A DNA stretch of 41,321 nt from Amycolatopsis sp. (GTDB lineage Bacteria; Actinomycetota; Actinomycetes; Mycobacteriales; Pseudonocardiaceae). The notes beneath the pieces were generated by a model. The model did no database searches. It saw only the letters and a list, made by a program, of their open reading frames with translations, and was not told the origin of the DNA. This document shows, one piece after another, positions 1 through 8,719 of the stretch. The stretch spans positions 1-41,321 of the forward strand of contig NZ_JAODNM010000159.1 of NCBI RefSeq assembly GCF_025464955.1. The letters are read 5' to 3'. A program made the translations under genes and the position numbers. Position 1 is the stretch's first letter. Each line of letters starts with the position of its first letter.

Positions 1-52
1 GCGGCGGTTTGCAACGGGCCGCAACACTCACCAGCCGGGAGCAGCGGGTCGG

Positions 53-559
53 TCAGTGCTCGGCGGCTTCCTTGGCCAGGCGGTCGGTCTCGCGCTGGTA
101 GGAGCGCTGGATCTCTTCCTCGGCGCCGACGCGGCCGGTCCACGAGGAGCCTTCGACGCTCTTGCCGGGCTCGAGGTCCTTGTAGACCTGGAAGAAGTGC
201 TCGATCTCCAGGCGGTGGAACTCGTTCATGTGGTGGATGTCGCGCAGGTGCTCGAGGCGAGGGTCGTAGGCCGGGACGGCGATGACCTTGTCGTCCGGGC
301 CCTTCTCGTCGGTCATCCGGAACATGCCGATCGCGCGGCAGCGGATCAGGCAGCCGGGGAACGTCGGCTCCTGGACGAGGACCATCACGTCCAGCGGGTC
401 GCCGTCCTGGCCGAGAGTGTCGTCGATGAACCCGTAGTCGGCCGGGTACTGGGTGGCGGTGAACAGGGTGCGGTCCAGCTTGATGCGCCCGGTCTTGTGG
501 TCCACCTCGTACTTGTTGCGTTCCCCTTTGGGGATTTCGATCGTGACGTCGAAGTCCAC
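53..559 (-). CDS. ppa: Inorganic pyrophosphatase
   Basis: This gene encodes a family I soluble inorganic pyrophosphatase (168 aa), which hydrolyses cytosolic pyrophosphate and so pulls biosynthetic reactions forward. The protein opens with the typical DVTIEIPKGERNKYEVD block and carries YPADYGFI and the metal-binding DGDPLDVMV motif near residues 53-61; the length is normal for the family. The start is GTG at 559, with AGGA a few bases upstream on the minus strand. It is divergent from dacB across about 170 bp. The same divergent ppa/dacB pair is known from mycobacteria (Rv3628/Rv3627c), which supports the call. Bases 1-52, downstream of its stop, hold nothing I recognise. Confidence 0.97.
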   Translation of the reverse strand: MDFDVTIEIPKGERNKYEVDHKTGRIKLDRTLFTATQYPADYGFIDDTLGQDGDPLDVMVLVQEPTFPGCLIRCRAIGMFRMTDEKGPDDKVIAVPAYDPRLEHLRDIHHMNEFHRLEIEHFFQVYKDLEPGKSVEGSSWTGRVGAEEEIQRSYQRETDRLAKEAAEH

Positions 560-726
560 GATTTCCTCGCTGCTCTCATCAGGTACCCACGCATCGTGGG
601 CGGCTCACCGTGATCCCGCTCTTGACCTCACTAGTGTGGACTACGTACCCCTGGTGAGTCGCACTGATGTCGGCTCGGCGGTATGTGAGTTTCGCCCCTG
701 CCCGGGGCAGACAGAAGGAGCAGTGC

Positions 727-2883
727 GTGCCCGAGCAGGAAGAACCCGGCTGGCCGTCGGCCGATGAGGACTCGACGTCCGGACCGGCCTCCGACCAGGG
801 ATACAGCGTCCCTGACGGCGGCGCGACAGCCCAACTGCCTGTCCCAGGGCCGCCCCGGGGAGGCTCCGGCAACGGGCGCACCGACCGGCTCGCAGTGCCA
901 AACGTCACGCCGCAACCGCGACCGGACGCCGAGACTTCCTGGTTCCGCCCGGCCCAGCCTGCCCAGCCGCCTGCCCAGCAGCAGCAGCCCCAGCGGCAAT
1001 CTCAGCCACCGCAGCAACCTCAGCAGCAGCGGTCAGGCCCGCCAAGGCCTCCCCAGCCGCAACGGCCGTCGCAGCGCCCTGACCAGCGGTTCGACCAGCA
1101 GCAGAGCCAGCAACAGCAACAAGGCCGCCTTGACGACCCCCGCGGGCCGTTCCAGGCTCCGCCGGAACCGCGTCAGCAGCAGCGTCCTGACCAGCAGTAT
1201 CCCGACCAGCAGTATCCCGACCAGCGCAGACTCCCGCAGATCCCGCAGTCGCCGCACGCCCTGCCGATGCGGATCGAACCGACCGGGGAGCTACACCCGG
1301 CGGAGGCGACCACCGGCGCCGATCGGGGCGTCCCGCGCACCCGGCCCGTCCCGCCGCCCGACCGGCCTGTCGAGCCCGAGCCCGAGCCCGAGCCCGAGTA
1401 CGACCCCGACTTCGCCGACTACGACCCCGAGCCGGTAGCCGAGACGCACCACGAGGAGCCGGCGCCGCCTCCTCCTCCGGTCAAGACCAAGCGTCGGCGC
1501 AAGGGGCTGCTGATCGGCAGTCTGGTGGCGTTGCTGCTGGTCATCGCGCTCGGCGTCGCTGCCGCGCTGCCGCAGGTGTCCAATCGCCTGGGCCTGCCGT
1601 GGGCGCCCAACGCGCCGAAGGGCGACGAACCGGCGCTCGTCGCGGTCACCACGCAACTGCACGGCCCGCGGGACTCGTCGCCCGAGCCGCTCGCCGGGTC
1701 GGTAGCGTCGATCTTGAAAGGCCCCGCCGGAAGCTCCGACCTGGGTAAACTGACCGGCAGTGTCCTCGACGCGACGACCGGCACCGAGCTCTGGGACCGC
1801 AACGCCGGCACGGCGTTGACTCCCGCGTCCACCACGAAACTGCTCACCGTGTCCGCGGCGCTGCTCTCACTGGACCACGGCCTCCAGCTCACGACGAAGG
1901 TCGTCCAGGGCAGTCAGCCCGGCACGGTGATCCTCGTCGCCGGCGGTGACATGACGCTGAACTCGCTCCCGGCCGGGAAGGAGTCGATCTACCCCGGCTC
2001 CGCGCATTTCGACGACCTCATCGCGCAGGTCAAGAAGGCGAATCCCAGCGTCAAGAAGGTGCAGCTCGACCTGAGCGCATACGTCGGCCCGACGACCGCG
2101 CCGGGCTGGGACTCCAACGACGCGCCGTCGGTTTCGGCGACGAACCTGGTGCCGATCATGCTCGACGGCGGCCGCAACGACCCGACCGGCAACGATGTCT
2201 CGCGCGTCGCGAATCCCGCCACCGCGGCGGTGAAGGCGATGGCGCAGGGGCTCGGCGCGCAGTCGTCCGGGATGGCGAAGGCTCCCACCGGGGCCACGGT
2301 CCTCGGCGAGGTCAAGTCCGCGCCGCTGACCGAGCTCGTCGACACGCTCCTGACCAACTCGGACAACAACCTCGCCGACACCATAGGGCGGCAGGTCGCC
2401 ATCGCGAAGGGCGACGAGCCCTCGTACGCCGGTGCGGTCAAGGCCACCATGGACGTGCTGAAGGAGAACGGTTTCGACCTCACTGGGGTGACGCTGCAGG
2501 ACAACAGCGGGCTGTCCAGGTCGAACAAGATCCCGGCGAAGGTGCTCAGCTCGGTGCTGGCCGTCATCGCGGGCCCGGACGGGAAGGACCCCCGGACGGC
2601 GAAGCTCCGGCCGATCATCGCCGGGCTGCCGATCGCCGCGGTCAGCGGCACGCTCTCCCCGCCGCGCTACACCAAGTCGCAGAACAGTGCCGGCGCCGGC
2701 TGGGTGCGCGCCAAGACGGGCTCGCTGTCCAACGTCAACACCCTCGCCGGGGTGGTCCTCGACACCGACGGCCGGGTGCTGGTGTTCGCGCTGATGTCCG
2801 AGTCGTCGAACCCGGATCCGGGGCCCAGCCGCGACGCCTTGGACACCATTGCCGCAACCCTGCGAGGTTGCGGCTGCAGATAG
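727..2883 (+). CDS. dacB: D-alanyl-D-alanine carboxypeptidase/endopeptidase (PBP4, peptidase S13)
   Basis: This is a penicillin-binding protein of the DacB/S13 family that trims peptidoglycan stem peptides or cross-links outside the membrane. The 718-residue protein begins with about 255 residues rich in Pro and Gln (Q runs, DQQYP repeats, a PE repeat), predicted to be cytoplasmic. A basic KTKRRRK patch and one membrane segment follow at about 258-281, and then the catalytic domain. The three serine-peptidase motifs are visible: STTK (about 368-371), SDN (545-547) and KTG (663-665). GTG at 727 is preferred because AAGGAG ends 6 bases upstream; an ATG at 667 is in frame but has no better site. 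DNA-level tandem repeats underlie the tail (a 15-bp unit near 1189-1225 and a 6-bp unit near 1375-1400), so its length could vary between strains. Confidence 0.93.
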   Translation: MPEQEEPGWPSADEDSTSGPASDQGYSVPDGGATAQLPVPGPPRGGSGNGRTDRLAVPNVTPQPRPDAETSWFRPAQPAQPPAQQQQPQRQSQPPQQPQQQRSGPPRPPQPQRPSQRPDQRFDQQQSQQQQQGRLDDPRGPFQAPPEPRQQQRPDQQYPDQQYPDQRRLPQIPQSPHALPMRIEPTGELHPAEATTGADRGVPRTRPVPPPDRPVEPEPEPEPEYDPDFADYDPEPVAETHHEEPAPPPPPVKTKRRRKGLLIGSLVALLLVIALGVAAALPQVSNRLGLPWAPNAPKGDEPALVAVTTQLHGPRDSSPEPLAGSVASILKGPAGSSDLGKLTGSVLDATTGTELWDRNAGTALTPASTTKLLTVSAALLSLDHGLQLTTKVVQGSQPGTVILVAGGDMTLNSLPAGKESIYPGSAHFDDLIAQVKKANPSVKKVQLDLSAYVGPTTAPGWDSNDAPSVSATNLVPIMLDGGRNDPTGNDVSRVANPATAAVKAMAQGLGAQSSGMAKAPTGATVLGEVKSAPLTELVDTLLTNSDNNLADTIGRQVAIAKGDEPSYAGAVKATMDVLKENGFDLTGVTLQDNSGLSRSNKIPAKVLSSVLAVIAGPDGKDPRTAKLRPIIAGLPIAAVSGTLSPPRYTKSQNSAGAGWVRAKTGSLSNVNTLAGVVLDTDGRVLVFALMSESSNPDPGPSRDALDTIAATLRGCGCR

Positions 2884-2919
2884 CGGTCCTCTACGGGGAA
2901 TGCAGGTAGCGTCGGAGGG

Positions 2920-3984
2920 GTGACTCAGGAAACGCAGGTAACGCCGAGGCCGCTGGTCGACTGGTCGGTCGCCGCGTCGACGGGCGCCTACCTGGTGCGC
3001 GGCGGGCCGGTCGTGCCCCGCGAGGAGGCCGAGAGGGCTGTCGCGGAGCTCCGTGAGCTGACCGTCGAAGCCGAAGGCCATGTCCGCGAGCTGACCGGCC
3101 TCGGCCTCGGCCTGCCATTGCTGCCCGGCGAGGTCGTCGACAGGCCGGGGTGGGTGCGCTCGGCGGCGTCCGGGCTGGACGCGCTGACGAGCAAGGCGCT
3201 GCCGCGGACGCAGATGGGCCCGCTCGGGCCGCTGCTGGCCGGTGGCGCCGGGATGCAGACCGGGGTGCTGCTGTCGTTCCTCGCTTCGCGGGTCCTCGGC
3301 CAGTACGACCCGTTCGCCGGTCCCGAGCGCAAGGGCAGCCTGCTGCTGGTCGCGCCGAACATCGTCGCCGCCGAGCAGGCGATGAAGGTGCCGGGGACCG
3401 AGTTCCGGATGTGGGTCTGCCTGCACGAATGCACCCACCGGCTGCAGTTCACCGCGGTCGGCTGGCTGCGGGACTACTTCTCGGACGAGGTCGAGCGGCT
3501 GGTCGGCGGGTTCGCCGGGGAGGACGCAGACGGCTTGTCCGATTTGCTCGGTCGCCTTCCCGAGACGCTCAAGCAGGTCGGGCGGGGCAAGGCAGGCAGC
3601 TCGGCCGGGCTCGCCGACCTGGTCCAGTCGCCGAAACAGCGGCAGATCTTCGATCGGCTGCTCGCGCTGTCCACGCTTCTGGAAGGGCACGCGGACTACG
3701 TGATGGACGCCGTCGGGCCTTCGGTCGTGCCGAGTGTCGAGATGATCAGGCAGCGCTTCACCGAGCGGCGGAAGGGCGGCGGGCTGTTCGACAGGCTCCT
3801 GCGCAGCCTCCTCGGCGTCGACGCGAAGATGCGGCAGTACGCCGAAGGCGCGGCGTTCACCAGGCACGTCGTCGACGCTGTCGGCATGGAAGGCTTCAAC
3901 GCCGTGTGGACCTCTCCGAACACGTTGCCGACCAAGGCCGAGATCGCCGACCCCGCGAGCTGGGTGCGCCGGATCCACAAGTGA
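2920..3984 (+). CDS. Zinc-dependent metalloprotease-like protein (Rv3626c/DUF2342 family)
   Basis: The 354-residue protein belongs to the actinobacterial family found between dacB and tilS, often annotated as a zinc-dependent hydrolase or as associated with coenzyme F420 biosynthesis. An HExxH zinc motif (HECTH) lies at residues 169-173, and an EGHADYVMD segment further on probably supplies another ligand; both are typical of the family. No signal peptide or clear membrane segment is seen. The substrate is unknown to me. GTG at 2920 is the first start after dacB, with a GGAGG-like run almost touching it, so the exact start is uncertain. Its stop overlaps the tilS start by 4 bp, which implies co-translation. 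Confidence 0.88.
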   Translation: MTQETQVTPRPLVDWSVAASTGAYLVRGGPVVPREEAERAVAELRELTVEAEGHVRELTGLGLGLPLLPGEVVDRPGWVRSAASGLDALTSKALPRTQMGPLGPLLAGGAGMQTGVLLSFLASRVLGQYDPFAGPERKGSLLLVAPNIVAAEQAMKVPGTEFRMWVCLHECTHRLQFTAVGWLRDYFSDEVERLVGGFAGEDADGLSDLLGRLPETLKQVGRGKAGSSAGLADLVQSPKQRQIFDRLLALSTLLEGHADYVMDAVGPSVVPSVEMIRQRFTERRKGGGLFDRLLRSLLGVDAKMRQYAEGAAFTRHVVDAVGMEGFNAVWTSPNTLPTKAEIADPASWVRRIHK

Positions 3985-4982
3985 GCACTCGTCCGGCCCC
4001 GGCCGTCGCGGCCGTACGCCTGGCCGTCAAGCGGTTCGTTGAGGAACCCGGTGTCCAGGAGCGACTCGGCGGCGAGGTCTGCGTGGCGGTTTCCGGCGGG
4101 GCGGACTCGCTCGCTCTCGCCGAGGCGACGGCGTACGTCGGTCACCATCTCGGGCTGCGCGTCCGGGCACTCGTCGTCGACCATGCGCTCCAGGACGGCT
4201 CTGCGGACGTCGCTCGTACTGCTGCGGACACTTCGCTGCGTCTCGGCGTCGACAGCGCTGAAGTGCTCACCGTCGAAGTCGCGGGCGTAGGCGGGCCCGA
4301 GGCCGCTGCTCGCCGTGCCCGCTATGCCGCGTTGCGGGGAGCGCAGCCGACGCTGGTGCTGCTGGGCCACACCCTCGACGACCAGGCGGAAACCGTGCTG
4401 CTCGGCCTCGGCCGCGGCTCGGGTCCGCGCTCGGTGTCGGGCATGCGGTCGCTGGATCCTCCGTGGGGACGGCCGCTCCTCGGGGTGCCGCGGACGATCA
4501 CTCGCGAAGCGTGTTTCGCGCTCGGTGTCGAGCCATGGCAGGACCCCCACAACGCCGACCCGCGCTTTACGAGAGTGCGTCTTCGCACGGAAGTGCTGCC
4601 GTTGCTCGAGGACGTCCTCGCGGGCGGTGTCGCGGCCGCATTGGCGCGTACGGCGGCACATCTGCGCGAGGACAACGAGGCGTTGGACACACTTGCCGCC
4701 GACCTGCTGACCCGAGCACGGGCGGAGGACGGCCTCGACACGGCGGTGTTGGCCACCGTCCCCGCGGCGCTCCGGCGGAGGACGTTGCGCAGGTGGCTGC
4801 TGGACGCGGGAGTCCGCGAACTCACCGATGGGCACCTGCGCGGGATCGACGCGCTGATCGCCGACTGGCACGGGCAGGGCGGCGTCTGGCTGCCCGGCCA
4901 CTTGGAGGCCAAGCGGTGCCATGGCAGGCTCTCCCTCAGTTCACCCGACAGTTCACCCGAATCCACCACCAGAGGGGACTGA
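3981..4982 (+). CDS. tilS: tRNA(Ile)-lysidine synthase
   Basis: TilS converts the wobble cytidine of the CAU-anticodon tRNA-Ile to lysidine, using ATP, so that AUA is read as isoleucine. The 333-residue protein has the N-type ATP pyrophosphatase P-loop SGGADS at residues 38-43, followed by VVDHALQDGS and GHTLDDQAETVLL, all TilS/MesJ hallmarks. The length fits the short actinobacterial form. GTG at 3981 overlaps the preceding stop as GTGA, and a longer upstream reading in this frame is only a shadow of the metalloprotease gene. The stop is 3 bp before hpt. The tilS-hpt pair is a widely conserved neighbourhood. Confidence 0.96.
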   Translation: MSTRPAPAVAAVRLAVKRFVEEPGVQERLGGEVCVAVSGGADSLALAEATAYVGHHLGLRVRALVVDHALQDGSADVARTAADTSLRLGVDSAEVLTVEVAGVGGPEAAARRARYAALRGAQPTLVLLGHTLDDQAETVLLGLGRGSGPRSVSGMRSLDPPWGRPLLGVPRTITREACFALGVEPWQDPHNADPRFTRVRLRTEVLPLLEDVLAGGVAAALARTAAHLREDNEALDTLAADLLTRARAEDGLDTAVLATVPAALRRRTLRRWLLDAGVRELTDGHLRGIDALIADWHGQGGVWLPGHLEAKRCHGRLSLSSPDSSPESTTRGD

Positions 4983-4985
4983 ACC

Positions 4986-5546
4986 GTGTACGAAGGCGAG
5001 ATCGCCTCCGTGCTCGTCACCGAGCAGCAGATCCAAGACAAAATCGCCGATCTGGCCACCCAGGTGGCCGCCGACTACGCGCCCGCCACGGACGCGAACT
5101 CCAAGGACCTCCTGCTGGTCGGGGTGCTCAAGGGCGCGGTCATGTTCATGACCGACTTCGCCCGCGCGCTGCCGTTGCCGACCCAGCTCGAGTTCATGGC
5201 CGTCTCGTCCTACGGCTCGGCCACCTCGTCCTCGGGCGTCGTGCGCATCCTCAAGGACCTCGACCGCGACATCGCCGGCCGTGACGTCCTGATCGTCGAG
5301 GACATCGTCGACTCCGGGCTGACCCTGTCCTGGTTGCTGAAGAACCTCGCCAGCCGCAACCCCGCCTCACTCGAGGTCGTGTCGCTGCTGCGCAAGCCCG
5401 AAGCGATCAAGGTCGACGTCCCGGTCAAGTACATCGGCTTCGACATCCCGAACGAGTTCGTCGTCGGTTACGGCCTCGACTACGCGGAGCGGTACCGGGA
5501 TCTGCCCTATATCGGCACCCTCGAGCCGAAGATCTACACCCCGTAA
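4986..5546 (+). CDS. hpt: Hypoxanthine phosphoribosyltransferase
   Basis: This enzyme salvages hypoxanthine and guanine with PRPP to form IMP and GMP in the cytoplasm. The 186-residue sequence contains the PRPP-binding loop VLIVEDIVDSGLTL at residues 101-114, the LLLVGVLKGAVMFM strand-loop and the C-terminal VGYGLDYAERYRDLPYIG signature. The start is GTG at 4986, with AGAGGGG about 10 bases upstream inside the end of tilS. It closes the dacB-metalloprotease-tilS-hpt array; in many bacteria hpt also lies directly before ftsH, as it nearly does here. Confidence 0.97.
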   Translation: MYEGEIASVLVTEQQIQDKIADLATQVAADYAPATDANSKDLLLVGVLKGAVMFMTDFARALPLPTQLEFMAVSSYGSATSSSGVVRILKDLDRDIAGRDVLIVEDIVDSGLTLSWLLKNLASRNPASLEVVSLLRKPEAIKVDVPVKYIGFDIPNEFVVGYGLDYAERYRDLPYIGTLEPKIYTP

Positions 5547-5609
5547 CGCCTCCTCCCACAGGTTAGGGTGAATTTCGGCGGACACGGCTTGCGAACGAGC
5601 CGGGGATTC

Positions 5610-5636
5610 GGGAACCCTGACCTGACCGAACGCGTC
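5610..5636 (+). promoter_or_regulatory. Candidate ECF-sigma-type promoter before the PE/PPE cassette
   Basis: GGGAACC (5610-5616) is followed after 16 bases by CGTC (5633-5636), a spacing and composition typical of actinobacterial ECF-sigma promoters. It lies in the 226-bp gap between hpt and the PE-like gene, about 135 bp before that start. No single sigma factor can be assigned. Chance occurrence is possible. Confidence 0.3.
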
Positions 5637-5772
5637 ATAGGTCGGCGTCGAGTGCGTTAACCTATGCGAAGAGCCTGGGTTGAAACGCACGCCACGCGTA
5701 GGCCGATAAGGCTCCACAGACGTGATCGCCGCGTAGCCGACGCGGTGGTCGGGGGACAGGGAGAGAGTTGAG

Positions 5773-6138
5773 ATGGGCAACAGCAGTGTGGCGGACGCCA
5801 ACGCGTTCAAGAACGCGGCCGTAGCCGGCCAGGTGGCCGTCGATCCCGATGCCGCGCAGACGGTCTTGAACAAGATCCGCACCGGCAAGGACTCGGTTGA
5901 GGCACTGCTCCGGGGAGCCGGCGCGCTCGCGGAGGCACCCAAGCTCGGCGCGAACCCCGTCGGCCAGGCGATGGCGGCGAAGTTCTCCCAGCGGGCGGAC
6001 GGCGGCGGCGACTCATACGCGGCCGCGCTCCAGAACCTCTACAACCAGTACGCACAGGCTGAGCAGGGCATCGTGTCGGCGATGGCGGCGTACAAGGAAG
6101 TCGACGAAGCCGGCGCCGACCCGTTCAACCACGCCTGA
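5773..6138 (+). CDS. PE-like ESX (type VII) secretion substrate
   Basis: This is a 121-residue, Ala-rich, helical protein that I read as the PE-type half of a PE/PPE pair. It starts with ATG at 5773 behind GGGAGAGAG. There is no signal peptide. Near the C-terminus it carries YKEVD at residues 107-111, which fits the YxxxD/E export motif of type VII secretion. It precedes a PPE-like gene by 23 bp, with two EspG chaperone genes behind that, and in mycobacteria PE32/PPE65 occupy the matching place. Known: PE and PPE proteins fold as heterodimers that EspG recognises. Inferred: this protein is secreted with the next gene's product. The family call rests on context plus the motif; similarity to classical PE proteins is weak by eye. 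Confidence 0.72.
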   Translation: MGNSSVADANAFKNAAVAGQVAVDPDAAQTVLNKIRTGKDSVEALLRGAGALAEAPKLGANPVGQAMAAKFSQRADGGGDSYAAALQNLYNQYAQAEQGIVSAMAAYKEVDEAGADPFNHA

Positions 6139-6161
6139 GTTACGAGGGGGAACTCGACATC

Positions 6162-7526
6162 ATGACATCGAACAGCAGCGGCAAAAGCGGCTCGCCTTCG
6201 CTCGGCGACAACACCGCCAGTGTGGACATCGTCAACCAGGCCCGCGGCCGGTCCGACGGTTTCGAGGTCGGCGGCGACCGCGCGATCTCGAACCCGCCGA
6301 ACTGGAACTACCAGGACAGCAACCAGCTTTACCAGGGCGCGGTCAACAACAACGACCCCGCCACGGCCGAGGCCACCGGCCAGGCCTGGGGGAAGCACGG
6401 CACTGAGCTCAGCCAGGCCTCCAACGACCTGTACAACGCCATTTCCGAGCTCGGCGCGGTGTGGGTCGGCGAGGGTGCGGCCGCCGCGCAGGGCGCGCTG
6501 GTCGGCATCGCGAACTCCGGCTCGCAGGCGTCGGAAGCCGCGCACACCATGGCCACCCGGCTGGCGCAGCAGGCCGCCGCGGCCGCCGAGGTCAAGAAGA
6601 TGCCGGCCCCCAAGAACTACGACCCGGCCAGCGCGATGGCCGCGTCGCTCGCCGGCGGTCCCGCCGCCATGGTCGCCGACCAGAAGGCGCAGTCCGACGC
6701 CGCCGCCGACGTCAAGGCCCAGCAGGTCGCGTTCTTCAACGCGTACACGAAGTCGATGGCCGAGGTCGACAGCACGACCCCGAGTTTCGGCCCGGAATCG
6801 CTCGGCATGAAGCCGACCGCCGGCCACAACTCCGTCTCTAGCTACAGCAATGTCGGCGGAGTCGGTGCGGGCGGGATCGCCTCGGGTGGTCCTGGCGCCG
6901 TCGGCTCGGTCGGCTCGGTGAACTCGATGAACGGCCCCGCCGGCGTGCACGGCACAGCGGCTGCCGGTTCCTACGCACCGGACAGCGGCCACTTCGGCGC
7001 GTCGTCCTACGTCGCCCCTCCCGCCCCCGCAGCGGCTCCCGGCCTGGGTGCCGGTGGCGGTGCTGGTGGCGGCTCGTTCGCTCCGCCCGCACCGGTTTCC
7101 GGTGGCGCCGGCGGGGCCGGCGGGGCCGGTGGCAACATCGGTTCCGCGCTCGGCCTCGGTGTCGTGGGCGGTGGCCTCGGCATCGCCGGAAGCCGTGCGC
7201 TCGGCCAGGGCAACAAGAGCGGCAGCAAGGACGAGGACGACACCACGACCGCGGCGTCGAACAACAACCAGGCGCAGAGCGCGGCCTCGGTCGGCGGCCC
7301 GCAGCAGCAGGGCGTCGTGTCGGCGAGCGGCACCATCGGGGGCGGTTCCACGCCGCCGATGGGCGGCATGGGCGGTATGGGCGGCGGCGGGCACCAGCTG
7401 GAAGAGGACGAGACGCACACGCACGCGTCCTTCCTCATCGAGCCGGACCCGGACGACACCTTCGGTGCCAACGAGGCGACGCCTCCGCCGGTGATCGGCG
7501 CCTGGACCGACGACGACGACCGCTAG
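6162..7526 (+). CDS. PPE-like protein with Gly-rich C-terminal region
   Basis: The first 190 or so residues of this 454-residue protein look like a PPE domain: a largely helical, Ala-rich stretch with a WxG turn (W101-V-G103) in a hairpin-like context. The rest is low complexity: Gly/Ala/Ser/Pro repeats, a hydrophobic Gly-rich stretch near 325-345 (GSALGLGVVGGGLGIAG), a GGMGGMGGGG run, and an acidic tail. ATG at 6162 follows GAGGGGG. It lies 23 bp after the PE-like gene and upstream of two EspG genes, so it is probably the EspG-bound member of an exported heterodimer. The C-terminal region could be a surface or cell-wall segment; that is inference. Confidence 0.78.
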   Translation: MTSNSSGKSGSPSLGDNTASVDIVNQARGRSDGFEVGGDRAISNPPNWNYQDSNQLYQGAVNNNDPATAEATGQAWGKHGTELSQASNDLYNAISELGAVWVGEGAAAAQGALVGIANSGSQASEAAHTMATRLAQQAAAAAEVKKMPAPKNYDPASAMAASLAGGPAAMVADQKAQSDAAADVKAQQVAFFNAYTKSMAEVDSTTPSFGPESLGMKPTAGHNSVSSYSNVGGVGAGGIASGGPGAVGSVGSVNSMNGPAGVHGTAAAGSYAPDSGHFGASSYVAPPAPAAAPGLGAGGGAGGGSFAPPAPVSGGAGGAGGAGGNIGSALGLGVVGGGLGIAGSRALGQGNKSGSKDEDDTTTAASNNNQAQSAASVGGPQQQGVVSASGTIGGGSTPPMGGMGGMGGGGHQLEEDETHTHASFLIEPDPDDTFGANEATPPPVIGAWTDDDDR

Positions 7527-7593
7527 TCCTTCTTGCACACCCCGCGCGGCCCGGACCGGCCGCGCGGTCACGACCGGGCCGGGGGTAACACTG

Positions 7594-8391
7594 ATGGCAG
7601 CCGGTGAGCTGCTCACGCCGCTCGAGCTGGACTTCCTGTGGGAGTCCGCCGGGCGGGGTGAGCTGCCGTACCCACTGCGGGCGAAATCCCATGGCGCGAC
7701 CATGGAGGAGCGCTCGGTCCTGCGGCAGCAGACGCTCGGCACGTTGGGCCAGCGACGGCTCGCGGACTCCTCCGGGCGTCTCGAGCCCCACCTCGAGGAA
7801 TTCTTCGAAGTGCTGGCCCTGCCCGAGTTCAGCCTCGACTCGGTGCAGATCAACGACCCGGGCGCCGAGCCGTTGCTCGCGGTGGCCGGGGTTCTGGGCG
7901 GCCAGGGCCTGCTGGCGGTGCAGGACGAACGCGGACTGCACCTGCAGCCCATCGCCACGGACGGGGTTGCCAGCGCCATCATCTCGCTGCTCCCCGGCGC
8001 GCCGCGGGGCACCGAGAAGTCCGTGACCGTGCCGCTGGAGCAACTGCTCTCCGGCTCGGGCGTGGACTTCATGCAGCGCCGCGGCCCGGCGGACAGCCAA
8101 GGCCGGGCCAGCACCGACGAAGACCGCAAGGCGCTGGCCAGGTTGCACGCCCAGCCGCGCCTGCGCGGTGGCCAGATCGGGGCCAACGCGCGCAACCGGA
8201 TGGGCGGGAAGTCCCGGTCGCCGGTGCTGAGCTGGTTCGACACCGAAACCGGGCGCTACTTCACCCAGGCCTCCCGCGGCCACGACGGGCGCGACTGGAT
8301 CACCATCGCCCCCGCCGACCCGGCGACGCTGCGCCACCGCCTTGGCGAGATGCTCGCCACTGCCGCCAACACCGGCGCCGGCGTCCGCTGA
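7594..8391 (+). CDS. ESX secretion-associated chaperone EspG (copy 1)
   Basis: EspG proteins are cytosolic chaperones that bind the tip of the PPE partner in PE/PPE dimers and keep them soluble for type VII export. The 265-residue product has the typical opening (LTPLELDFLWES, then GELPYPL) and a C-terminal block RLRGGQIGANARNRMGGKSR followed by WFDTETGRY, the usual EspG end. ATG at 7594 has a GGGGG run upstream. It is 67 bp after the PPE-like gene and probably co-transcribed with it. A second copy follows at 8720 with the same motif order. Confidence 0.9.
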   Translation: MAAGELLTPLELDFLWESAGRGELPYPLRAKSHGATMEERSVLRQQTLGTLGQRRLADSSGRLEPHLEEFFEVLALPEFSLDSVQINDPGAEPLLAVAGVLGGQGLLAVQDERGLHLQPIATDGVASAIISLLPGAPRGTEKSVTVPLEQLLSGSGVDFMQRRGPADSQGRASTDEDRKALARLHAQPRLRGGQIGANARNRMGGKSRSPVLSWFDTETGRYFTQASRGHDGRDWITIAPADPATLRHRLGEMLATAANTGAGVR

Positions 8392-8424
8392 CGCCGCCGC
8401 GCTGGTGTGACGCTGTGACGTGAC

Positions 8425-8471
8425 GTGAAGGCCACCTTCACTGCGTAAGGCGCACTCAACTAGGCCTTCAC
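8425..8471. repeat. Palindromic intergenic repeat (GTGAAGG hairpin)
   Basis: GTGAAGGCCACCTTCAC at 8425-8441 is a perfect 7-bp inverted repeat around CCA. GGCCTTCAC at 8463-8471 is the complement of GTGAAGGCC at 8425-8433, so a larger alternative stem can form. From memory, similar GTGAAGG/CCTTCAC elements are frequent between genes in Amycolatopsis. It lies in the 328-bp gap between the two espG genes, together with the next element; nothing else recognisable is in that gap. Confidence 0.55.
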
Positions 8472-8586
8472 AACATCCCTGCCCTACCGAGACTGCCTTC
8501 AGGAGCCCCAACAGTCACCAGCACCCACTCGCCCCGGTCCTTGCGGCTCTGGACAGAACCGACCACCCCGACCCCCTAAAGTTCCA

Positions 8587-8645
8587 CGCAGTGGCCTTGA
8601 ACGGCACTGCGAGGGTCGCCATGTCGTGGCCCCGAGGGGTCTTTT
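8587..8645. repeat. Palindromic element with CCCCGAGGGG arm (copy A, degenerate)
   Basis: CGCAGTG (8587-8593) pairs with CACTGCG (8605-8611) around a centre containing TTGAAC. TGGCCCCGAGGGGTCTTTT follows at 8627-8645. The same TTGAAC-centred hairpin and GGCCCCGAGGGGTCTTT block occurs at 22647-22685 and, degraded, at 31067-31101. This copy lacks the left CCCTCGGGGCCA arm, so it is a partial member. The T run could aid termination after the first espG. Confidence 0.55.
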
Positions 8646-8719
8646 GACGGCGACCACTGCGGCGGACATGGCCCGTCAGGCGTTACGCTGAGCGAGAGAA
8701 CCGATCTGGAGGGTTACGG

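Noticed and set aside
1867..3978. 703-residue open frame on the minus strand
   Set aside because: It is antisense to dacB and the metalloprotease-like gene, both with clear motifs. Its composition (Arg, Gly, Asp, Pro) is typical of a GC-rich shadow frame.
6039..8243. 734-residue minus-strand open frame over PPE and EspG genes
   Set aside because: It has no recognisable domain and shadows the plus-strand genes, which have ribosome sites and family motifs.
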